Assembly: GCA_003280915.1 (NCBI GenBank)
Contig: QCDL01000008.1
Coordinates: forward strand, 1-53,130
Direction: 5' to 3'
From: Prochlorococcus sp. AG-355-I04
GTDB lineage: Bacteria; Cyanobacteriota; Cyanobacteriia; PCC-6307; Cyanobiaceae
Length of the DNA stretch: 53,130 nucleotides
A program made the translations under genes and the position numbers. Of this stretch, positions 37,813 through 45,861 are shown piece by piece; the first letter of the stretch is position 1; each line of letters starts with the position of its first letter. The notes beneath the pieces were generated by a model that did not search any database, was not told where the DNA came from, and worked only from the letters and a program-made list of their open reading frames with translations.

Positions 37813-38142
37813 CTACTTAAGCTTTTTAAGCTTCTTAACAAGATTTATTCCGACTCCTGACACAGCAAGGAGATCTTTTTCATCTGCAGCGATAACTGCT
37901 TTTGTCGTTTTAAATCCAGCCTCATACAAAGCTTTAGCGCCTTTTGCTCCAACACCTGGAAGTGTAGTCAAAGTTTCAATATTTTTCTTAGAATTTACCG
38001 CTTTGGTTTTTGTTTTTGTTTTTGTTTTTGTTTTTGTTTTTGCAGACTTTGCTGCTTTTTTTTCTTTCTTTAAAGGAGTTTCAGAAGTTACTGCACTTTT
38101 AAATAAAATTGATTTTAGTTTGCTGAGAAATTTTGAAATCAT
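37813..38142 (-). CDS. Helix-hairpin-helix protein with Lys-Thr repeat
   Basis: The C-terminal 55 residues form a pair of helix-hairpin-helix motifs (LTTLPGVGAKGAKALYEAGF and AVSGVGINLVKKLKKL), the non-specific DNA-binding type found in DUF4332/RadA-like and nucleoid-associated proteins. The N-terminal half is a Lys-rich linker with six successive Lys-Thr units encoded by a hexanucleotide repeat. Overall 109 aa, very basic. A DNA-binding structural role is plausible. ATG at 38142; the gene converges with rpsU 78 bases away. Confidence 0.72.
   Translation of the reverse strand: MISKFLSKLKSILFKSAVTSETPLKKEKKAAKSAKTKTKTKTKTKTKAVNSKKNIETLTTLPGVGAKGAKALYEAGFKTTKAVIAADEKDLLAVSGVGINLVKKLKKLK
38006..38041. 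repeat. Hexanucleotide tandem repeat, six copies of GTTTTT
   Basis: Six perfect consecutive copies of GTTTTT on the plus strand lie inside the helix-hairpin-helix gene, encoding alternating Lys and Thr on the minus strand. Because the unit is six bases, copy changes would alter linker length without shifting the frame. Confidence 0.95.
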
Positions 38143-38408
38143 TGCAATATATAAGTAATAAAATTAGCTATTCAGTTTAATATTATCAAATTCCAGAGGA
38201 ATTAATTACAAGATAAAAACTAACTGTATAGAAATAATTTATTTACAATTATATAAAGACACACATTTAATATTTATGCAAGCTTTCGAGCCATTGCAAG
38301 GTATTCTAAATTATTTTAAAAACTTAAAAAAGTTAAAATGAATATTCAAAATTTAAAGGTATTTATTAATAGTAAAGTTAAAATCATCTTAAAGAACAGA
38401 TCATAAAA

Positions 38409-39005
38409 ATGAAGCTTATTTTTATAAGTGGACCTTCCGGAAGCGGGAAAACAACTTTATCTAATCAAATAATAAAAAAAAATAAAAATGGCATTGTGTT
38501 AAGTACTGACAATTACTATAAGACAGGTTTAATAAGTAAAATACTACCAAAATTTATAGAAGGTTTTTTTGATAGAAGTATTAGTTTTAATAACAAACTA
38601 TTCAAAAAAGATTTTGATTTCATTTATAAAAATGGAATTTCAATCTGCGATCGTTACTATAATTTCGAAAAGAAAACAATTCAAAATATCTTAAACAAAA
38701 CAAACAATATTAGTTTTTTAATTGTTGAGGGTATATTTGCTGAAGAATTCTCAAACACTTTAAATAATAAAGATTATATTTTTTTAGAAATAAAAACTAA
38801 AAAAAATGAGTGCATGAAAAGAGTTGTCCAAAGAGATATTAAAGAAAGGGGGAAGAAAAAAAAACAAGCTGAGAATGATTTCTTAAAATCATGGAGCATT
38901 TATTATGAAAAATTCAAACCTGATAGCACAAAAAATAATACAAATAAATTCATTATTGAAAAAAACACTGATATAGATCACATTCTGAAAAAATTATTTA
39001 ATTAA
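38409..39005 (+). CDS. P-loop kinase of the uridine kinase type
   Basis: P-loop nucleoside kinase similar to uridine kinase. The Walker A loop G8-PSGSGKTT is at the N-terminus, then STDNYYKTG resembling the uridine kinase DSFYK motif, and ICDRYYNFEKKT. An IVEGIFA segment and a lid-like Lys/Arg-rich region (KRVVQRDIKERGKKKKQ) follow. Length 198 aa is normal. The 3' end overlaps the convergent FAD protein by 12 bases. Salvage phosphorylation of a pyrimidine nucleoside is the likely activity but substrate is not certain. Confidence 0.75.
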   Translation: MKLIFISGPSGSGKTTLSNQIIKKNKNGIVLSTDNYYKTGLISKILPKFIEGFFDRSISFNNKLFKKDFDFIYKNGISICDRYYNFEKKTIQNILNKTNNISFLIVEGIFAEEFSNTLNNKDYIFLEIKTKKNECMKRVVQRDIKERGKKKKQAENDFLKSWSIYYEKFKPDSTKNNTNKFIIEKNTDIDHILKKLFN

Positions 39006-40157
39006 GTTTCTAATTTTTTTCTCTAATATTAAAGCACTTAAAATTGAGCCTTCAATTCTGCCAAATCCATTTCCTTCAAACCAGTCTCCGCAAAATCCAA
39101 TTTTAGATTTTCTACTAAATTGTAAAGATAATGGTACGGCAAGGCCAGAAGGCTGTGAAGCTCTCCATTTCATAATAGATATTTTTTCATCAAAAGTTAA
39201 TTTATTTACTAAAGAATTCTCTTCAAACAATTTATTGAAATTTTTAATTATTTTTTGTTTAAAAACTTCTTCATCTTTCGCACTTATATAAGAATTTATT
39301 AACTCTGCATTTTTTGAATGTACAACAATTCCTAATTTATTATCTTGCAGCTGAAATATAATTCTTTCAAATCTATATTTTTTTTCTAAATTATTATTTA
39401 AATAAAAATACCTCTGTTTTTTAGAATAATTATCTTTATAACTATAATTTTTATTTGTATAAATTAGAAAAGTTAATCTGGGAATAAATGTTTGTTCTTC
39501 TAATAAATTTAATAGTAAATCTATTTTTTTATCACTATTAATAGGAATTGCCTTTCTTAATGGAATTTGATTTACGTTTAATATTTTTAAAGACCTCTTA
39601 TGTAACAATAAATTAGTTGAGCAAATAACAAATTTAGACTTGAATTTGTCGCCATTTTTTGATGTTAGTAACCATCGCTTATCATTAAACTTCATATCAA
39701 CTATTAAAGTTTCAAAGAAAAAATCAATTTCATCTTTTAAATTATTTGACTCAATTATCTTTTTCGATAATTCACTCATGGAATCTAAAGATAAATAATT
39801 AACCCCGGAAGAAAGTTCAGATTTTTTTTTGGTTTCTAAATTAAAATCTTCATTTAAAAAAAATATTTCTGAGTCGTCAATTTTTATATATTTATTTTCC
39901 AATAATTCATCAATATATCTTTGTAATAGATGATTATTTTTACTATTAGATATATTAAAATTTGGAGAACCATGATTTAGTTTCCATCCTTCATATTTTT
40001 TGCTTATTCTTGTACTTGATCTCCCTCCAAGTCCACGACCAATTTCAATTAATCCAACTTTTTTTGTTATATTATTTTTCAGATACTTCGAAGCGAAAAC
40101 ACACGCAGATATACCACCGCCTATTATTAATAAGTCGTATGTAACATCACTTTTCAT
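38994..40157 (-). CDS. Renalase-like FAD-dependent oxidoreductase
   Basis: FAD-binding amine-oxidase-like protein resembling renalase, a family of NAD(P)H/dihydropyridine oxidases. The Rossmann dinucleotide motif IIGGGISACVFASKYL is near the N-terminus, followed by GLGGRSSTRISK and GSPNFNIS, with the C-terminal FAD-contact segment IGFCGDWFEGNGFGRIEGSI. Length 387 aa is normal. Central region is very Lys/Asn-rich. It is upstream of the kinase (convergent) and downstream of an MTHFR-like gene, 20 bases apart on the same strand, so the two minus-strand genes are probably co-transcribed. Confidence 0.75.
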   Translation of the reverse strand: MKSDVTYDLLIIGGGISACVFASKYLKNNITKKVGLIEIGRGLGGRSSTRISKKYEGWKLNHGSPNFNISNSKNNHLLQRYIDELLENKYIKIDDSEIFFLNEDFNLETKKKSELSSGVNYLSLDSMSELSKKIIESNNLKDEIDFFFETLIVDMKFNDKRWLLTSKNGDKFKSKFVICSTNLLLHKRSLKILNVNQIPLRKAIPINSDKKIDLLLNLLEEQTFIPRLTFLIYTNKNYSYKDNYSKKQRYFYLNNNLEKKYRFERIIFQLQDNKLGIVVHSKNAELINSYISAKDEEVFKQKIIKNFNKLFEENSLVNKLTFDEKISIMKWRASQPSGLAVPLSLQFSRKSKIGFCGDWFEGNGFGRIEGSILSALILEKKIRNLIK

Positions 40158-40177
40158 AATTTTAATATTGACAAAAA

Positions 40178-40981
40178 TTATCTCTCATTTTCTAAAAAAC
40201 TATAAACAGAATCAAGTTTCTCTGATGATGAAAAATCAGATTCAATTACAGGTGTAATATTATTTTTTTTATAAAAACCAACTAAATCTTTTGTGAAATC
40301 AAAAAAATTCTCCAAGGCATATAAACACTTTTCAGAAATATATACCTCTTTCCAAGGACGAAATTTAAACCGTGCTATAAATTGTTTAGAAGGAATAAAT
40401 AAACTTCCAAATAAATTTAATTTTTCTTCTTTTGCTACGTTTTTAAGATAAGTCACCTCATTCTGAAGAACTTTAATATCTGTACCATATTGAAACCAAA
40501 TTGAATTTATTAAACCAGTCGAAAGTTTTTTTTCGAACCTTTCTCTTTCTGAAGAAATATTATAGTATTTTTTCAAATATGGATTGTAAGCTATACCAAA
40601 TTTACCTTTTAAATTTTTTTCTTTTTGTAAATAAGCTAATACATCAACTGAGTCAAAGTTTTTTTTCTTATTTGATCCCGAGACCAGCAGAATTTCATAA
40701 TTTTTATTAGCCTGAGAACTTTTAATAAATTCTAAAAATTCCTGATAAGATTTTTCTTTATTTTTTGAATATTGATGATAAAGACTATAGTGATAGGTCA
40801 CATTAAATTCACTATAGTTTTTAGATATATATTTAATAGTTGAATTAAATAAATCCTTCTTTATAAGACCTTTACATGGAATATTAATATCTTTTATATT
40901 ATTTAATTTGCAGAAATTAAGTTTATTGTCTAACTGAGAGATATTTTTAAATGATAATTCAAATCTTATATTATTGTTCAT
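40178..40981 (-). CDS. MTHFR-like TIM-barrel protein (267 aa)
   Basis: Distant resemblance to the methylenetetrahydrofolate reductase fold: a beta-alpha barrel pattern beginning FELSF, a NVTYHYS strand, then YEILLVSG, KFGIAYNPYLKKY, and INSIWFQYGTD, equivalent to the family's KVDAGADFIITQ segment with the flavin-contacting Gln. The typical full-length enzyme is about 290-300 aa. Substrate pterin residues are not certain, so it may be a repurposed paralogue rather than a real reductase. Co-oriented with the renalase-like gene, 20 bases apart. Confidence 0.5.
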   Translation of the reverse strand: MNNNIRFELSFKNISQLDNKLNFCKLNNIKDINIPCKGLIKKDLFNSTIKYISKNYSEFNVTYHYSLYHQYSKNKEKSYQEFLEFIKSSQANKNYEILLVSGSNKKKNFDSVDVLAYLQKEKNLKGKFGIAYNPYLKKYYNISSERERFEKKLSTGLINSIWFQYGTDIKVLQNEVTYLKNVAKEEKLNLFGSLFIPSKQFIARFKFRPWKEVYISEKCLYALENFFDFTKDLVGFYKKNNITPVIESDFSSSEKLDSVYSFLENER

Positions 40982-41013
40982 TATTTATTAGTCATATTCA
41001 ATCACTAACCATA

Positions 41014-41247
41014 TTAACGAAAACAAGCATCTGCTACGATTCTAATTTTTGAGGTCGTCTTTTTATTCTTAGCTTTTAGAAAATAACTGGGGGAAATTTC
41101 TAATGCAGCTTTTACAGAAATTTTATCTTCTGCAGATTTTGCAATAATTTGATTAAAACATTTCCAGTTTTCTGGTATTACTATACCTGGCCATGATAAA
41201 TAAAGACCTACAAAAATCCCTATAAATAAAAATAAAAAAAACCTCAT
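41014..41247 (-). CDS. Small predicted exported protein (77 aa)
   Basis: Not recognised. N-terminal hydrophobic helix (FFLFLFIGIFVGLYLSWP) that may be a signal peptide or anchor, followed by a basic soluble domain with two Cys (NWKCFNQIIAKSAEDKIS and ADACFR). It lies 32 bases upstream of the MTHFR-like gene on the same strand and may belong to that unit. ATG at 41247. Confidence 0.5.
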   Translation of the reverse strand: MRFFLFLFIGIFVGLYLSWPGIVIPENWKCFNQIIAKSAEDKISVKAALEISPSYFLKAKNKKTTSKIRIVADACFR

Positions 41248-41414
41248 AACAAATAAATTTTTTTATTTTACTAATTAAAATAAAAACAACAGTTTAATTG
41301 TATTGGAAAATAATTAATAAATTATTTTCTTTCTTCTTATCGCAGATATTTAAATCATGAAAGATTTTCATGAACTTGAGAGGTTAGAATAACAAAAAAG
41401 TATTATTTTAGAAT

Positions 41415-41819
41415 ATGGCTAGCCAAGATTATCTAATTGCAATAGCTTTAATTGAGCAAAACCTAGTTAGAGCAATGCCTCTTGGAGGTAAAGAGATTAA
41501 AGATAATTTAGAGGAATTAGAAAATTTCAAAAAACTTGGAGAAGAAGTAATTTTAAATCTTCTAATGAGAGTGTTTCAAAGAAGTGATGAAGGTGCTTTA
41601 AAAAGGGCTTCTGAAGAAAACGGTTTGCTCCTTGTTCATATGCATCCTAAAAGAATGCAGAAAGAGCTTCCATTCATAAAATCTGAATGGATAAGAGATG
41701 GAGATACAAAACAGTTTCTAAAATACCTTGGCAATCTCTCAAAAGAGGTATGGACAGCATCTTTCGTAAAATACAAAGGGATTGAATTTACCTCTATCTC
41801 GAAGAATGATGAGATCTAA
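41415..41819 (+). CDS. Conserved hypothetical soluble protein (134 aa)
   Basis: Not assigned to a family. All-alpha-looking soluble protein: YLIAIALIEQNLVRAM, then EELENFKKLGEEVILNLLMR and ENGLLLVHMHPKRMQKELPF. No membrane helix. It has its own 167-base upstream gap and converges with peptidase E (23-base gap). ATG at 41415, well placed. Confidence 0.6.
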   Translation: MASQDYLIAIALIEQNLVRAMPLGGKEIKDNLEELENFKKLGEEVILNLLMRVFQRSDEGALKRASEENGLLLVHMHPKRMQKELPFIKSEWIRDGDTKQFLKYLGNLSKEVWTASFVKYKGIEFTSISKNDEI

Positions 41820-41842
41820 AATATATTAAAAATATTTTCATT

Positions 41843-42523
41843 TCAAAGAATTTCTTTCTTTACAATATTATTTTCCCTTGTAACTCTAAAGCAGTTTTTA
41901 CCATTACCAAAATCAATTGAGGAATAATCAAAATCATTTTTAATATGCAGGGCACAATTTCCCTCAATACATATACAAGATTCAATAATTTCTCTCTGAA
42001 TAACATCATTAACGTAAGGTTCCCTCTCCTCCTCTTCATCAAAATGCGGGCAGGCAATACCTTCAACTATACCTAAGCAATCAATTACGGCTAATTCATT
42101 AGCATAAGAATCAGTTATACCTTTATCAAACCAACAAATAGCCCCGGCACTTACCCCACTCATTACTATTCCTTTTTCATAAGCATTTCGCAAAATTTTA
42201 TGTAAATTCCATTCTTTCCAAACAGCTAACATACTTTTTGTATTTCCTCCGCCAACATAAATGATGTCTTGAGTTAAAACTTTCTCTTCTAAGTTTTCTG
42301 TTCTAGAGAAGAAATCAATATGGCTTGTTATACAATCAAGTTTAGAAAATGCTCTATAAAAATTTAGTTTGTACAAACTACTATCGCCAGATGCCGTTGG
42401 AATAAAGCAAATTTTAGGTCTTTTATTATTACTTAAAGAAACTATATATTTTTCAATTTCAAGAGAGCCTAATGAACGTCCAAACCCTCCTCCCCCAATT
42501 GCGACTATATTTTTAATAGGCAT
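41843..42523 (-). CDS. pepE: Peptidase E-like S51 serine peptidase
   Basis: Alpha-aspartyl dipeptidase type (family S51), related to cyanophycinase. The catalytic Ser is S125 in MSGVSAGAICW, with IIYVGGGNTKSML and the CPHFDEEE segment matching the family. Length 226 aa is normal for PepE, shorter than cyanophycinase (about 270), so cleavage of Asp-X dipeptides is more likely than cyanophycin breakdown; this is inference from size. ATG at 42523; divergent from the acetyltransferase 20 bases away. Confidence 0.83.
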   Translation of the reverse strand: MPIKNIVAIGGGGFGRSLGSLEIEKYIVSLSNNKRPKICFIPTASGDSSLYKLNFYRAFSKLDCITSHIDFFSRTENLEEKVLTQDIIYVGGGNTKSMLAVWKEWNLHKILRNAYEKGIVMSGVSAGAICWFDKGITDSYANELAVIDCLGIVEGIACPHFDEEEEREPYVNDVIQREIIESCICIEGNCALHIKNDFDYSSIDFGNGKNCFRVTRENNIVKKEIL

Positions 42524-42543
42524 ATTAAATAATAGATTTATAT

Positions 42544-43014
42544 ATGAATTTAAGACAAATTACTATTAAAGATCAACTGGAATTAAAGAAGGTTTATTTT
42601 GATTCAATTCAATCTTTAGATGAAAAAATTTATAGTCAAGTACAAAAAAGAGCCTGGTCAAGCCAAGCTTGGAATAACCCAAATTTTGATAAGTCAATAA
42701 TTAAAGGAAAAGGATGGCTTATAAGTAAACAAGGAATTATTATTGCTTTTGCTATAAGATATCCCACCGATAGAATTTCGCTATTTTACTGTAAAGGTAA
42801 ATTCCAAAGAAAAGGTTACGGATCTAAGTTACTGTATAAATTAGAAGATGAAGCAAAGAAAGAGGGTTTAGACTCTCTTTATACCGAAGCGAGCTTAATA
42901 AGTTATGAATTATTTCTTAAAAATGAATGGAAAGTTATACTTAAAGAAAAAGTTATGATAAACAACATTTTTTTTGAAAGATATAAAATGACTAAAATTA
43001 TAAAAGTAAATTAA
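42544..43014 (+). CDS. GNAT-family N-acetyltransferase
   Basis: Acetyl-CoA-dependent N-acetyltransferase fold. The acetyl-CoA-binding loop is Q88-R-K-G-Y-G93 in KFQRKGYGSKLLYKLE, followed by SLYTEASLISYELFLKNEW, the standard C-terminal GNAT strand and helix. The substrate is unknown. Length 156 aa is normal. ATG at 42544, 20 bases from divergent pepE; followed six bases later by a small membrane protein. Confidence 0.85.
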   Translation: MNLRQITIKDQLELKKVYFDSIQSLDEKIYSQVQKRAWSSQAWNNPNFDKSIIKGKGWLISKQGIIIAFAIRYPTDRISLFYCKGKFQRKGYGSKLLYKLEDEAKKEGLDSLYTEASLISYELFLKNEWKVILKEKVMINNIFFERYKMTKIIKVN

Positions 43015-43020
43015 TTAATA

Positions 43021-43344
43021 ATGTCTAACAAAAGCAAGAAATTAATTCTAATTCAAAGAGTTCTAATTTGGACGTTATACTTTTTTTCAGGATTTGTACT
43101 TTATTCAACTAAAGGTATTTTACCTTCTATATTAATTACTTTCACGAGGATTATTTATCCTTTATCTATCTTTTGGCTACAAATAAGAATCAAAAAAAGA
43201 ACCAATTTTCTGCCTATTAATTCAAAAATGACAACTTCTCAATTATGGTTTAATTTATTACCCGTAATTGCGTCATTATCAACTGTAATTTTTTCTTTAA
43301 CTAATACATTTTTATATATTCTAGAAAAATTAATTAACTCTTAA
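43021..43344 (+). CDS. Hypothetical membrane protein (107 aa)
   Basis: Not recognised. Three predicted helices at about residues 11-31, 35-55 and 77-100, with basic residues after helices one and two (IRIKKRTNF). It begins six bases after the GNAT gene and is probably co-transcribed. Ends before a 315-base region with one small frame. Confidence 0.55.
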   Translation: MSNKSKKLILIQRVLIWTLYFFSGFVLYSTKGILPSILITFTRIIYPLSIFWLQIRIKKRTNFLPINSKMTTSQLWFNLLPVIASLSTVIFSLTNTFLYILEKLINS

Positions 43345-43453
43345 ATAAATATTTTCTAGTTGCTTTAGAAATTTCTCTCATAAAAAACATAATGTAAAGA
43401 AATTTGCTTCTTACTGATAATTGTTTAAATTTTAATTAGTGATCATTACAATC

Positions 43454-43603
43454 ATGAAAAATATTTCATTAAAAGGAAATATTAATTTTGACAAGAAGAA
43501 AGGTATAAATGATTATGAATTATTCTCTTTAAAAATCACAGATAGTTTATATAAAAAAGATATTGGAAAATTTCTTGAGACCCTCTCCTCTCACTTTATT
43601 TAG
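43454..43603 (+). CDS. Possible small protein (49 aa)
   Basis: ATG 43454 opens a 49-codon frame with mixed polar composition (MKNISLKGNINFDKKK, then YELFSLKITDSLYKKDIGKFL). No recognised family. It is the only coding candidate between the 107-aa membrane gene and the DUF3303-like gene; the rest of that gap shows nothing else. Confidence 0.35.
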   Translation: MKNISLKGNINFDKKKGINDYELFSLKITDSLYKKDIGKFLETLSSHFI

Positions 43604-43695
43604 GAAAGCATTTTTTTTCTAATCTTCAAATTCAAACAGTACTATTAATAAATAGAAATTTGAGGGATAATAAGCAAAATCTTCAGAATACTCCA

Positions 43696-44013
43696 ATGCA
43701 ATTATTTCTTGCTGACTGCCAATTCCCAGATATTGAGAATCAAGTAAAAGCTTATCAATTATTTGTAGAGGCCTGGGAAAATGGTGAAATTGCGAAATCG
43801 GATAAAACAGACAAATTTGAGATGTTATTTAGAGTTCATGCTCCTGGGGAAGGAAGGGTAGTTTGTTTATGTAAGGCACATAGTGATAAAGAAATTTTTG
43901 GGCATTTTGCTCCATGGAGAGCTAAATTTGGCATTCATATGGAATTTACACCTGTAATAAGTTGTCAAAATGTTGTTGATTACCATAAAGATTTATTCAA
44001 AACTTTAGGGTAA
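43696..44013 (+). CDS. DUF3303-like small protein (105 aa)
   Basis: Small alpha-beta protein resembling DUF3303 (ferredoxin-like, dimeric alpha-beta barrel type): MQLFLADCQFPDIENQ, GRVVCLCKAHSDKEIFGHFAPW and FTPVISCQNVVDYHKD. The frame extends to TTG 43660, but ATG 43696 places the N-terminal beta strand correctly and is preferred. Four Cys are present (near 8, 57, 59 and 91 by this start), more than usual in a 105-aa cytoplasmic protein. Function unknown. Confidence 0.6.
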   Translation: MQLFLADCQFPDIENQVKAYQLFVEAWENGEIAKSDKTDKFEMLFRVHAPGEGRVVCLCKAHSDKEIFGHFAPWRAKFGIHMEFTPVISCQNVVDYHKDLFKTLG

Positions 44014-44036
44014 TTAGCTTAGATATCAAATTTATC

Positions 44037-44213
44037 GTGATTAAACCTTTTCCCAATCTTCTATCTAAAAGAGATAGCAACTTAGCATCTTCTAAAAATA
44101 GCCCAAAAAAAGAAGCAAACGTTAAATCTAAACCATTAATAATATTTGGTTTTGTCCTCTCACTAACTTCCATATTTTTACTACTATTTACTATTAATAA
44201 TAAATTTGGATGA
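44037..44213 (+). CDS. Small tail-anchored-like protein (58 aa)
   Basis: Not recognised. A GTG start at 44037 opens a 58-aa frame: basic, Ser/Lys-rich N-terminal half, then one clean hydrophobic helix near the C-terminus (IIFGFVLSLTSIFLLLFTI). The layout of a polar N-terminal domain with a C-terminal anchor is unlike random sequence. Follows the DUF3303-like gene by 23 bases. Confidence 0.5.
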   Translation: MIKPFPNLLSKRDSNLASSKNSPKKEANVKSKPLIIFGFVLSLTSIFLLLFTINNKFG

Positions 44214-44282
44214 TATATGAGTAATTAGAACTATTACTTTGGAAGAAATATGTCCTATTATTAAATAAGAATAACTAACTAT

Positions 44283-44399
44283 ATGGCATTTAACGAGGGG
44301 GGTATGGCATCGGGTCTTCTGATTATCGCAATATCAATAGTTTTTGCTGCGGGTTTTGGATTTTTAGTGTTACATTTTGTCCCTGGAACCCCATTTTAG
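44283..44399 (+). CDS. 38-aa single-helix micro-protein
   Basis: Too short for normal gene calling. ATG 44283; sequence MAFNEGGMASG, then hydrophobic helix LLIIAISIVFAAGFGFLVLH and the terminal FVPGTPF. G+C and Gly content are higher than in surrounding random DNA, as is usual for conserved small photosynthetic membrane subunits. It is not PsbM, PsbT, PsbX, PsaM, PetN or another small subunit I can recognise. Probably a real membrane micro-protein of unknown role. Confidence 0.55.
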   Translation: MAFNEGGMASGLLIIAISIVFAAGFGFLVLHFVPGTPF

Positions 44400-44431
44400 G
44401 TTATCCAACTGTATTGAATTCACAAAATATT

Positions 44432-44701
44432 TTAAATATTAACAGTTTCTAAATCCTGCATTTTATTATCATCAGTATTGTCCTTCTTCTTTAATCGATA
44501 GGCATAAACTAAAGATCCTAGAGCTATGGTACTAGAAGCTAAAATTCCTGATATTAGAATCAAGGCAAAAAGACCACCTATTAGTCCCCCTTTTAATCTA
44601 AGCAAATTTGATTTAATTAATAGTATTGATAAAAAAACAATAGTGGCTTTTAGAGAAGAAATTTTCAAAAAAGTAAATGGATAAAAAGGATTCAACAACA
44701 T
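44432..44701 (-). CDS. Hypothetical membrane protein (89 aa)
   Basis: Not recognised. Two hydrophobic stretches, about residues 17-31 (ATIVFLSILLIKSN) and 38-66 (GGLIGGLFALILISGILASSTIALGSLVYAY), and a polar acidic tail (KKKDNTDDNKMQDLETV). ATG 44701. It is preceded on the same strand by a terminator at 44755-44781, so it has its own promoter. Confidence 0.5.
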   Translation of the reverse strand: MLLNPFYPFTFLKISSLKATIVFLSILLIKSNLLRLKGGLIGGLFALILISGILASSTIALGSLVYAYRLKKKDNTDDNKMQDLETVNI

Positions 44702-44754
44702 TTCTTTAACAGGGTATGGTCAGACCGATTCTAAAAATAAATTTTAAAAACTGC

Positions 44755-44781
44755 AAAAAAAAAGACTCAAATGAGTCTTTT
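44755..44781 (-). terminator. Intrinsic terminator of the 45-aa gene
   Basis: AAAGACTC (44761-44768) pairs with GAGTCTTT (44773-44780) around the loop AAAT. On the minus strand the stem is followed by a run of T, matching termination of the small gene at 44806-44943. The symmetrical U-runs could work in both directions. Confidence 0.75.
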
Positions 44782-44805
44782 AAAATCTATGTAAAATTTG
44801 ATGAT

Positions 44806-44943
44806 TTATGCATCAGGGTCAAAATTCTTTAGGTTTGGACCAGCGACAAGACCAACAAGACCAAAAAGGACTAAAGAACCAATTCCAAAGCCTGCTGCCC
44901 AAGGATTGAACCCACCTAAAGCAAATGAAGCTAATAAATTCAT
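44806..44943 (-). CDS. 45-aa single-helix membrane protein
   Basis: ATG 44943; sequence MNLLASFALGGFNPWAAGFG, then helix IGSLVLFGLVGLVAGPN and polar end LKNFDPDA. The Gly/Phe/Trp-rich content, single helix and own terminator are typical of a highly expressed small photosynthetic subunit. I do not recognise the family. It stands alone on the minus strand with a dedicated terminator, so it is likely to be transcribed independently. Confidence 0.62.
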   Translation of the reverse strand: MNLLASFALGGFNPWAAGFGIGSLVLFGLVGLVAGPNLKNFDPDA

Positions 44944-45142
44944 GATTTAAAACGTAATATCTTCGAGTAAGCATACAGATTTTTATGAAAAATATAACTA
45001 TTTTGAGACATTTCTTCGTAATTATGAGAATCTTTTGACTATCACTTTATTAGAAATCCACAAAATTTTTATTTTTTGTTTTATTATCAATCTATAGCTC
45101 TTATGTTGGGGTTATTTAAGACGATTAAAACTTTTTTTTCTA

Positions 45143-45523
45143 ATGACTTCCAACTTTACTTTTATTTATGATGGAGAATGCCCATTCTGCAACCATTTTG
45201 CTGAGCTCCTAGAAATCAAAAGTAAAATAAATAATATCAAAATTATTGATGGCCGTAAAAATTTAACTCTAATAAAATCCCTTTTTGATAAAGGTTATGA
45301 CCTAGATAAAGGAGCTATTCTCCTGAAAGATAAAGATATCTTTCATGGGGCAGATGCAATTAATACTATTTGCAAAGAGATAAAAAACCCCTCAAGTAGT
45401 TTACTTTTTTTACTTTCTAGAGTGTTTAAATCAAATAAACGAACAAATGTGATATTTCCTTTACTAGTCAGAGCTAGAAGATTCGCATTGATATCAAAAG
45501 GTATTTCAATATCTCTAGTTTAA
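45143..45523 (+). CDS. DCC-family thiol-disulfide oxidoreductase (DUF393)
   Basis: Small thioredoxin-like protein with the DUF393 hallmark: YDGECPFC (residues 9-16), giving Cys13 and Cys16 as a redox pair, followed by KIIDGRKN, GAILLKDKDIFHGADAINTI. Length 126 aa is normal. Role as a thiol-disulfide oxidoreductase is predicted; the partner is unknown. ATG at 45143. The 199 bases upstream contain only a 22-codon frame that I do not believe. Confidence 0.83.
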   Translation: MTSNFTFIYDGECPFCNHFAELLEIKSKINNIKIIDGRKNLTLIKSLFDKGYDLDKGAILLKDKDIFHGADAINTICKEIKNPSSSLLFLLSRVFKSNKRTNVIFPLLVRARRFALISKGISISLV

Positions 45524-45630
45524 AAATAAAAACTTTCTAAATATTAAATAACATATTTATAAGCTTATGTATCAATAAATGATAATTTATTATTTCTTAG
45601 CTAGAACTAGGGGGTGACATCAAGTATTAA

Positions 45631-45816
45631 ATGATAGAAAACTTCAATCCCTTTATTTCATTAGGTGGTGACAACCAAAAAGTTAATCATATGGCTGAAG
45701 CAGCACTTGAAATGAATTTAACCTGCAATGATTTAAAGAAGGATTTAGATTTAACTGATGGAGATGTAGTTGATATGTTGCAACTAGTAATGGATAGGTT
45801 TAAAAATAGTAATTAA
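45631..45816 (+). CDS. Hypothetical soluble protein (61 aa)
   Basis: Not recognised. Small acidic protein: NPFISLGGDNQKVNHMAEAALEM followed by an amphipathic LKKDLDLTDGDVVDMLQLVMDRF. The helix-turn-helix-like arrangement of the second half is possible but not convincing. A purine-rich AGGGGGTGA lies 19-27 bases upstream of ATG 45631. Co-oriented with the next gene. Confidence 0.55.
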   Translation: MIENFNPFISLGGDNQKVNHMAEAALEMNLTCNDLKKDLDLTDGDVVDMLQLVMDRFKNSN

Positions 45817-45861
45817 GTTTATATTGTTATCAATTAATCACTATATGCCCTATATTTTTTA

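Noticed and set aside
38276-38405. Two overlapping short frames of 21 and 22 codons just upstream of the uridine-kinase-like gene
   Set aside because: Too short, Lys/Leu/Asn-rich and without distinct features; likely chance frames in AT-rich DNA.
45104-45172. 22-codon frame before the DCC protein
   Set aside because: Overlaps the DCC start and has no features beyond a Phe/Leu/Tyr-rich end.
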